From Actinomycetota bacterium (lineage in GTDB: Bacteria > Actinomycetota > Acidimicrobiia > Acidimicrobiales > Iamiaceae), in assembly GCA_017882935.1 (NCBI GenBank), contig JADGOP010000043.1, forward strand, positions 1-10,448: a stretch of DNA of 10,448 bases, read 5' to 3'. The translations under genes and the position numbers were made by a program. Positions 5,979-10,448 of this stretch are shown here, one piece after another. A model generated the notes under the pieces. The model made no database searches. It saw only the letters and a list, made by a program, of their open reading frames with translations, and was not told the DNA's origin. Each line of letters begins with the position of its first letter. Position 1 is the first letter of the stretch.

Positions 5979-7331
5979 TCAGACCAGGCCGAGGCGCCGC
6001 CCGAGGTCGTGCTGCAGGATGCCGTCGGGGTCGACGCGGCGGCGCACCGCGCGCCACTCGTCGAGGCGGGCGTAGCCGGCCGCCATGGTGGAGGGCCGCA
6101 TGCGGCTGTCCTTCGCCAGGTAGAGCCGGCCGCCCGCAGCGAGCACCTCGTCGTCGAGCCGGTCGAGGAGGCGGGCGAGCCCGGGCGCGTCGGCCGACAG
6201 GTCGACCGACAGGGTCCAGCCGGGCTGGGGGAACGAGAGCATGCCCTCGTTGCCGGGGCCGAACCGTTTGAGCACGTTGACGAGCGAGGTGGTGGCCGAC
6301 GCGCTGAACGCCTCGACGATGTGGCGCATGGTCTCCTCGGCGCCGATCGGCACCACGCACTGCCACTGCAGGAAGCCGGCCGGCCCGTAGCCGCGGTTCC
6401 AGTCGTGGATGGCGTCGAGCGGGTGGAAGAAGGCGGGGATGGTTGCGACGTGGCCGCGACGCCGCCGCGGAGCCCGCCGGTACCAGACCTCGTTGAACGC
6501 CCGCACCGTGAGCGGGTTGAGCAGCTTCGGCGGGGCGACGAACGGCATGGGCAGGATCGCCGCGGCGTGGTAGGCGAGCGGGTCGCGCTGCTGCTTGGCC
6601 GACAGCTCGTCGACGTGGGCGAAGCGACCGCGGTCGAGGATCGACCGGCCCACCGACGCACCGCGTGCCATCAGGTCGATCCAGGCGACCGAGTACTCGT
6701 AGCGGTCGTCACCTTCGGTCATGAGCGCCATGACCTCGTCGAGGTCGCGGGTGCGGTCGGTGTCGATGACGAGCCGGCTGGTCTCGATGCGGCGGAGCTG
6801 GAAGGTGGCGTCGAGCACCAGGCCCGTGAGCCCCACCCCGCCAGCGGTGGCCCAGAACAGGTCCGGGTCGCTCTGCGGCGTGACCGTGATCTTGCCGCCC
6901 GCGGGCGTGGCCATGGTCATGGCCAGCAGGTGGTTGCACCACGAGCCGGCACCGTGGTGGTTCTTGCCGTGGATGTCGTTGGCGATGGCGCCCCCGACGG
7001 TGACGTAGCGGGTGCCGGGCGTGACCGGGACGAACCAGCCGAGCGGCACGAGCCAGCGCATGAGGGCGTGCAGGCTGGTGCCCGCCGCAGCGGTGACGAC
7101 CCCACGGTTCAGGTCGAGGTCGATCAGGCCGCGGGCGCCGGTGGTGTCGAGCACGCGGCCGCCGGCGTTCTGCGCGGGGTCGCCGTAGCTGCGGCCCAGG
7201 CCGCGGGCCGCCACGCCCCGTTCGGGCGGGCGCTCGAGGCCGGCGGCCAACTCGTCGACCGACATGGGGTGGACCACGTCGGCGGCCGTGGGGGCCGTGC
7301 GGCCCCACCCGGTGAGCAGCTCGCGCGTCAC
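5979..7331 (-). CDS. dprE1: Decaprenylphosphoryl-beta-D-ribose oxidase DprE1 homologue
   Basis: This FAD enzyme of the vanillyl-alcohol-oxidase type oxidises C2' of polyprenyl-phospho-ribose to the keto form, the first half of the epimerisation to polyprenyl-phospho-arabinose. The 450 residues (461 in M. tuberculosis) match along their whole length: GWGRTAPT (8-15), FAD pocket ARGLGRSYGD (42-51), PGTRYVTVGGAIANDIHGK (105-123) with the flavin-contacting histidine H121, FWATAGGVGLTG (159-170), FHPLDAIHDWNRGYGPAGFLQ (302-322), and LYLAKDSR with the catalytic Lys406 (Lys418 in M. tuberculosis). The position of Cys387 in the mycobacterial enzyme is Ser375 here (GWTLSVDL). I chose GTG 7331, which overlaps the ubiA stop as GTGA and gives the conserved start; the open frame continues further upstream only as an antisense or shadow frame. 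It is the last gene of the dprE2-ubiA-dprE1 operon. Confidence 0.93.
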   Translation of the reverse strand: MTRELLTGWGRTAPTAADVVHPMSVDELAAGLERPPERGVAARGLGRSYGDPAQNAGGRVLDTTGARGLIDLDLNRGVVTAAAGTSLHALMRWLVPLGWFVPVTPGTRYVTVGGAIANDIHGKNHHGAGSWCNHLLAMTMATPAGGKITVTPQSDPDLFWATAGGVGLTGLVLDATFQLRRIETSRLVIDTDRTRDLDEVMALMTEGDDRYEYSVAWIDLMARGASVGRSILDRGRFAHVDELSAKQQRDPLAYHAAAILPMPFVAPPKLLNPLTVRAFNEVWYRRAPRRRRGHVATIPAFFHPLDAIHDWNRGYGPAGFLQWQCVVPIGAEETMRHIVEAFSASATTSLVNVLKRFGPGNEGMLSFPQPGWTLSVDLSADAPGLARLLDRLDDEVLAAGGRLYLAKDSRMRPSTMAAGYARLDEWRAVRRRVDPDGILQHDLGRRLGLV

Positions 7332-8371
7332 TTGAAGTACAGCCCCAGACCGAAGATCACGAGCCACACGAGCCCGATGACCTGCAGCACGCGGTCGCCG
7401 AAGACCACCTCTTCGGGGGCCCCGCCCTCGCCCTGGTCGACGAGCAGCGCGTAGCGCAGGATGGCCAGGCTGAACGGCACGATGGACAGCTGGAAGAACG
7501 GAATCGAGGTGTGCTGGGCCTCGGCGGCCTTCTCGAAGGCCCACAGGCAGTAGGCCACCATGACCACGCCCGTGGACACCGAGCGGAGGTACTCGAGGTA
7601 CGACTCGGAGTACTCGCCGAGCGTGGCGCGGGTGGTGCCCGTGCCGATGCCGACGGTGCGGGCCTCGGCGTGGCGCTTGCCCGCCACCATGAACAGGGAC
7701 CCGAAGGTGGCGACGATGAAGAACCAGTTCGACACGGCCACATGGGTGGCGGCGGCGCCACCGATGGCCCGCAGCACGAAGCCGGCGGCGACCGCGACGA
7801 CGTCGAACAGGACCATGTGCTTCAGCCAGATCGTGTAGCAGGTGGTGAGCGCGACGTAGCAGGCCACCACCACCGCCAGCTCCCAGGCCGCCGCGAACGA
7901 GACGCCGATGCCGCCGACGATCAGCGCCACCCCGAACACGCGGGCGAAGCCCAACGGGATCTCGCCTGCGGCGATGGGGCGGAAGCGCTTCTTGGGGTGG
8001 AGGCGGTCGGCCTCGACGTCGCCGGCGTCGTTGAGGAAGTAGGTGCCCGACGCGGCGAGGCAGAAGGCGACGAAGGCGATCAGTGCCTCGATCATGTCCT
8101 GGCGGTGGGTGAGCACGCCCGCCGCGCCGGGCGCGGCGAACACCAGCACGTTCTTGGCCCACTGCTTGGGGCGGGCCTCGACGAGCAGCGCCAGCAGGAA
8201 CGGGCGGGGCGTGCGGGGCGCGTCGGGACGCGGCGGCGTCACCGGTTCCGCCGCCGATCCCACGGGCGCGGGCGCCGGAGCCGGCTCGTCGACCTCGACC
8301 TCGACGTCGTCTGGAGCCACCCCCGCGACATTAGAGGGCGGGGGCGGCGCGGCTTCAGGCACCGGCGCCAC
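7328..8371 (-). CDS. ubiA: Decaprenyl-phosphate phosphoribosyltransferase (UbiA superfamily)
   Basis: This membrane enzyme transfers 5-phosphoribose from PRPP to a polyprenyl phosphate, the committed step to polyprenyl-phospho-arabinose (Rv3806c in M. tuberculosis). The 347-residue protein has the diagnostic Mg2+/phosphate motif NDAGDVEADRLHPKKRFRP (114-132), with D118 and D122, then IAAGEIP, the conserved GFVLRAIGG (197-205), SLFMVAGKRHAE (225-236), and about eight or nine hydrophobic helices between residue 95 and the end. An N-terminal extension of about 55 residues, rich in Pro, Ala and acidic residues, precedes the conserved RPKQWAKNVLVFAAP and is absent from the 302-residue mycobacterial protein. 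GTG 8371 directly follows the dprE2 stop. An alternative in-frame GTG at 8320 sits 7 nt after a TAATGT box and would remove 17 residues. The gene end overlaps dprE1 by 4 bp. Confidence 0.93.
   Translation of the reverse strand: MAPVPEAAPPPPSNVAGVAPDDVEVEVDEPAPAPAPVGSAAEPVTPPRPDAPRTPRPFLLALLVEARPKQWAKNVLVFAAPGAAGVLTHRQDMIEALIAFVAFCLAASGTYFLNDAGDVEADRLHPKKRFRPIAAGEIPLGFARVFGVALIVGGIGVSFAAAWELAVVVACYVALTTCYTIWLKHMVLFDVVAVAAGFVLRAIGGAAATHVAVSNWFFIVATFGSLFMVAGKRHAEARTVGIGTGTTRATLGEYSESYLEYLRSVSTGVVMVAYCLWAFEKAAEAQHTSIPFFQLSIVPFSLAILRYALLVDQGEGGAPEEVVFGDRVLQVIGLVWLVIFGLGLYFK
8328..8333 (-). promoter_or_regulatory. Possible internal -10 box within the ubiA N-terminus
   Basis: TAATGT (minus strand 8333-8328) is an AT-rich island in otherwise very GC-rich coding sequence. 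It lies exactly 7 nt before an in-frame GTG (8320-8318), the geometry of a leaderless start. No -35 is evident. Confidence 0.25.
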
Positions 8372-9136
8372 TCAGCGGTCGGACACCTTGCGCCACACCG
8401 GCCGGGGCAGGTGGCGCAAGGCGCTGAAGACGTAGCGGAGCTGGCTGGGAGCCCACACCACGTCGCGGCGCTTGTGCAGCCCCTCGACGATGGCGTCGGC
8501 CACGACGTCGGGCGTGGTGGAGAACGGTGCGGCGTCCATGCCCTCGGTCATCTTGGTGTGCACGAACCCGGGTCGCACCACCATGACCCGGGCACCGCTG
8601 CCCACCAGCGAGTCGCCGAGGCCCTGCGCGAAGCCGTCGAGGCCCGCCTTCGACGAGCCGTACACGAAGTTGTCCTTGCGCACGCGCTCGCCGGCGACCG
8701 ACGAGAGCACCACGAGCGTGCCGTGGCCCTGCTTGCGCAAGTTGTGGGCCACGGCCAGCCCCGCCGAGACGGCCCCGCCGAAGTTGGCGGCGATGGCCTG
8801 GGCGGCGGACGCGGGGTCGGCGTCGAACTCCTTCTGGTCGCCGAGCACCCCGAAGGCCAGCAGCACCACGTCGATGTCGCCGTGGGCCTCGAAGATGCCG
8901 TCGATGATCTTCTCGTGGGAGGCGGGGTCGAGGGCGTCGAACGCCACCGTGTCGACGTCGGTGGCCCCCGCCGCCTGGAGCTCGGCGACGGTGCCGGCCA
9001 GCTCGTCGGGGCGCCGCGCCGCCAGGACGACGGTGCGGCAGCGGTCGCCCACGAGCTTGCGCACCGTGGTGAGCGCGATCTCCGACCCGCCGCCGAGGAC
9101 GAGCACGGACTGGACGGCGCCGAGGGCGTCACGCAT
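8372..9136 (-). CDS. dprE2: Decaprenylphosphoryl-2-keto-beta-D-erythro-pentose reductase DprE2 homologue
   Basis: DprE2 is the NADH-dependent short-chain reductase that completes the epimerisation begun by DprE1, giving polyprenyl-phospho-arabinose. The protein has 254 residues, the same size as the mycobacterial enzyme. The nucleotide motif is the family-specific LGGGSEIAL (14-22) rather than the usual TGxxxGIG. FDALD is at 66-70, AFGVLGD at 94-100, SSVAGERVRKDNFVYGSSKAGLDGF at 145-169 with Ser145/146, Tyr159 and Lys163 as catalytic residues, VRPGFVHTKM at 187-196 and VWAPSQLRYV at 227-236. I chose ATG 9136, which has GGAG (minus strand 9149-9146) 9 nt upstream and matches the family N-terminus; an open frame upstream is not homologous to anything I recognise. 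It is the first gene of the operon, abutting ubiA with no spacer. Confidence 0.93.
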   Translation of the reverse strand: MRDALGAVQSVLVLGGGSEIALTTVRKLVGDRCRTVVLAARRPDELAGTVAELQAAGATDVDTVAFDALDPASHEKIIDGIFEAHGDIDVVLLAFGVLGDQKEFDADPASAAQAIAANFGGAVSAGLAVAHNLRKQGHGTLVVLSSVAGERVRKDNFVYGSSKAGLDGFAQGLGDSLVGSGARVMVVRPGFVHTKMTEGMDAAPFSTTPDVVADAIVEGLHKRRDVVWAPSQLRYVFSALRHLPRPVWRKVSDR

Positions 9137-9149
9137 GGTTGAGCACTCC

Positions 9150-9176
9150 GAACGGTGGGGCTGCGAGGGAACGGTG
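9150..9176. repeat. 8-bp direct repeat upstream of dprE2
   Basis: GAACGGTG occurs at 9150-9157 and 9169-9176, a 19-bp period (close to two helical turns), within the 105-bp divergent spacer between dprE2 and the small membrane peptide. It ends just upstream of the dprE2 ribosome site and could bind a dimeric regulator of the operon; chance is also possible in such biased sequence. Confidence 0.3.
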
Positions 9177-9225
9177 CAGTCTCCCACGTCGGCACCCCGC
9201 GTCGGGAGCCGCGCTCCGGGGCCGG

Positions 9226-9231
9226 TAGCCT
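9226..9231 (+). promoter_or_regulatory. Putative -10 box of the small membrane peptide gene
   Basis: TAGCCT within GCCGGTAGCCT ends 10 nt before the ATG at 9242. The same GCCGGTAGnnT string recurs before the lpd gene (9384-9394), and a close relative precedes the HAD gene. No ribosome site is seen, so the message may start near the ATG. Confidence 0.35.
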
Positions 9232-9241
9232 CGCGGGCGCC

Positions 9242-9337
9242 ATGAGCACCCGCCGCCTCATCCTCGCCGCGCTGGCGTGCGGGCTCGCCATCCTGGTGGC
9301 GTTCGCCGTGCAGTTGACGCTGGTCACGAGCCACTGA
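9242..9337 (+). CDS. Small hypothetical single-helix membrane peptide (31 aa)
   Basis: ATG 9242 opens a 31-residue peptide: a short basic start (MSTRR), an uninterrupted hydrophobic helix of about 21 residues (LILAALACGLAILVAFAVQLTL, 6-27) and a short polar tail (VTSH). The basic-then-hydrophobic layout predicts a single membrane span with a cytoplasmic N-terminus; there is no signal-peptidase site. I do not recognise the family. A promoter-like box 10 nt upstream and a position between two divergent/downstream genes support it being real, but with so few codons coding statistics cannot decide. The frame is open about 87 bp further upstream, with no better start. It is followed after 85 bp by the lpd gene, on the same strand. 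Confidence 0.45.
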   Translation: MSTRRLILAALACGLAILVAFAVQLTLVTSH

Positions 9338-9388
9338 CCTGCCCCTCGGCTTCCCCTTCCGCCCGTTCCTGGGTCGCCGTGTCGCCGG

Positions 9389-9394
9389 TAGGGT
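9389..9394 (+). promoter_or_regulatory. Putative -10 box of the lpd gene
   Basis: TAGGGT inside GCCGGTAGGGT fits TAnnnT. TTCCTG (9366-9371) lies 17 bp upstream as a weak -35. Transcription would begin around 9401, leaving a short leader carrying the Shine-Dalgarno at 9409. Confidence 0.4.
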
Positions 9395-9408
9395 GACACC
9401 AGATCCCC

Positions 9409-9416
9409 AGGAGGTG
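9409..9416 (+). promoter_or_regulatory. Full-consensus Shine-Dalgarno that points to an ACG start
   Basis: AGGAGGTG is an exact match to the complement of the 16S rRNA tail. It ends 6 nt (AGGAGG core 8 nt) before ACG 9423. The only nearby in-frame GTG (9414) lies inside this very motif and cannot be served by it. Confidence 0.7.
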
Positions 9417-9422
9417 GTCCCC

Positions 9423-10448
9423 ACGGCCGAGAACTACGACCTCGTCATCATCGGCGGCGGCCCCGGCGGCTATGCCACCGCCCTCTACGGAGCGGCGGCC
9501 GGCCTGCGCATCGCCATGGTCGAGAAGGGCCGGGTCGGGGGCACCTGCCTCAACCGCGGCTGCATCCCGGCCAAGGAGCTGCTCGAGACCGCCTCGGTGT
9601 TCCGCACCGTCGCCGGCGCCAAGGAGTTCGGCGTGCTGGCCGACGCCCCCGGCCTCGACGTCCCCGCCATGATGAGCCGCAAGCAGCAGGTCGTCGACAA
9701 GCTGGTCAACGGCCTCAGCGGCCTGCTGAAGAAGCGCAAGGTCGACGTCATCACCGGCACCGGCCGGCTCGGTCCGGGCAAGGTCGTCACCGTCACCGGC
9801 GGCGACGGCGCCACCCTCGAGCTCACCGGCACCCACATCGTGCTCGCCGCGGGGTCGGTGCCCCGGCTCGTCCCCGGGTTCGAGGTCGACGGCAGCGTGG
9901 TCCTCACCTCCGACGAGGTGTTCGAGCTGCAGGCCTTCCCCCCACGGGTCGCCGTCATCGGCGGTGGGGCCATCGGCTGCGAGTTCGCGTCGATGTTCTG
10001 CGACCTCGGCAGCCAGGTCACCGTGCTCGAGGCGCTGCCCGGCATCCTCCCCGGCGTCGACACCGACGTGGTCCGCCCGGTGCAGCGGGCCTTCCAGAAG
10101 CGCGGCATCGACATTCGCACGGGTGTGAAGGTCACGGGCCACACGCCGGGCTCGTCGGGCACCGCCGTGCACCTCGACGGCGCCGACGACCTCGAGGTCG
10201 ACGCGGTCGTCGTCTCCGTGGGCCGCCGCCCGCTGTCCGACGGGCTCCTCGCCGAGGGCACCGGCGTCGAGGTCGACGCGCGGGGGTTCGTGGTCGTCGA
10301 CGAGTGGTGCCGCACGGGCGCCGACGGGGTCTTCGCGGTGGGCGACGTCATCAACACGCCCGGGCTGGCGCACGTCGGCTTCGCCGAGGCGATCCTCGTG
10401 GTCAAGCAGGTGCTGGGCGAAGCGGCCGTGCCGGTCGACTACGCCAAG
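9423..10448 (+). CDS. lpd: Dihydrolipoamide dehydrogenase (3' end missing), apparent ACG start
   Basis: This flavoprotein disulfide reductase, the E3 subunit of pyruvate and other 2-oxoacid dehydrogenase complexes, reoxidises dihydrolipoyl groups with NAD. The window holds 342 codons; the dimerisation domain with the catalytic His-Glu pair is cut off. Seen are the FAD motif GGGPGG (11-16), the redox-active disulfide CLNRGC (C42 and C47) followed by IPAKELLE, the ATG-like motif LAAGSVPR (141-148), the NAD motif VIGGGAIGCEFASMF (178-192) and the second FAD motif GVFAVGDV (302-309). With ACG 9423 as the initiator the protein begins (M)AENYDLVIIGGGPGG, exactly the family start, and the Shine-Dalgarno spacing is ideal. 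GTG 9393 and GTG 9414 are in frame, but one lacks a ribosome site and the other lies inside it. Another disulfide reductase of this family is possible but less likely. Confidence 0.87.

Noticed and set aside
7332..8162. Upstream extension of the DprE1 frame to 727 residues, suggesting a fusion.
   Set aside because: The extra residues are the ubiA gene read out of frame; the GTGA overlap at 7328-7331 gives the proper DprE1 start.
7511..9142. Long plus-strand open frame opposite ubiA and dprE2 (and a similar one at 6009-7454 opposite dprE1).
   Set aside because: Antisense shadows of confidently identified enzymes; no recognisable motif and implausible His/Gly/Val-rich composition.
9324..10373. 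349-codon minus-strand open frame opposite lpd.
   Set aside because: The plus strand encodes unmistakable FAD, disulfide and NAD motifs over the same bases.

Overview
The window reads as a chromosomal segment of a very GC-rich actinobacterium. Codons end almost always in G or C, GTG starts are common, several putative promoters are TAnnnT -10 boxes sitting right at start codons, and there is a complete DprE1/DprE2/UbiA set. A non-mycolate lineage such as Acidimicrobiia is my best guess, but that is inference. I see no rRNA, tRNA, CRISPR array, transposase or phage gene. Apart from the cut-off genes at both ends, the genes look intact.

Layout. Bases 1-1828 (+) carry the 3' part of a MacB/FtsX-type ABC permease and its overlapping ATPase. 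Convergent to these lie a small protein with a C-terminal J-domain (1841-2326, -) and an Rrf2-type regulator (2420-2899, -). The regulator is divergent from an HSD17B10-like short-chain dehydrogenase (2999-3775, +), and their shared 99-bp spacer holds a palindromic operator-like site. A strong composite stem-loop (3796-3858) separates the dehydrogenase from a convergent pair on the minus strand: a TIGR01777-type epimerase-like protein (4522-5424) and an HAD-IB phosphatase (3874-4497). mscL (5571-5963, +) follows, divergent from that pair.

The clearest functional block is 5979-9136 on the minus strand. dprE2, a UbiA-type decaprenyl-phosphate phosphoribosyltransferase and dprE1 are read in that order with no gaps: a stop directly abutting a start, then a 4-bp GTGA overlap. 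Together they would turn PRPP and a polyprenyl phosphate into polyprenyl-phospho-arabinose, the arabinose donor for cell-envelope arabinans. The phosphatase step between UbiA and DprE1 is not obviously encoded here. The DprE1 homologue has serine where the mycobacterial enzyme has the benzothiazinone-reactive cysteine.

Divergent from this operon are a 31-codon single-helix membrane peptide (9242-9337, +) and the start of a dihydrolipoamide dehydrogenase gene that runs off the window. That gene has a perfect Shine-Dalgarno, but the codon at the right distance is ACG. I found no wholly new multi-gene system. The items most worth checking are the compact arabinose-donor operon with its serine variant, the ACG start, the operator-like palindrome, the composite stem-loop and the repeated leaderless-type promoter pattern.
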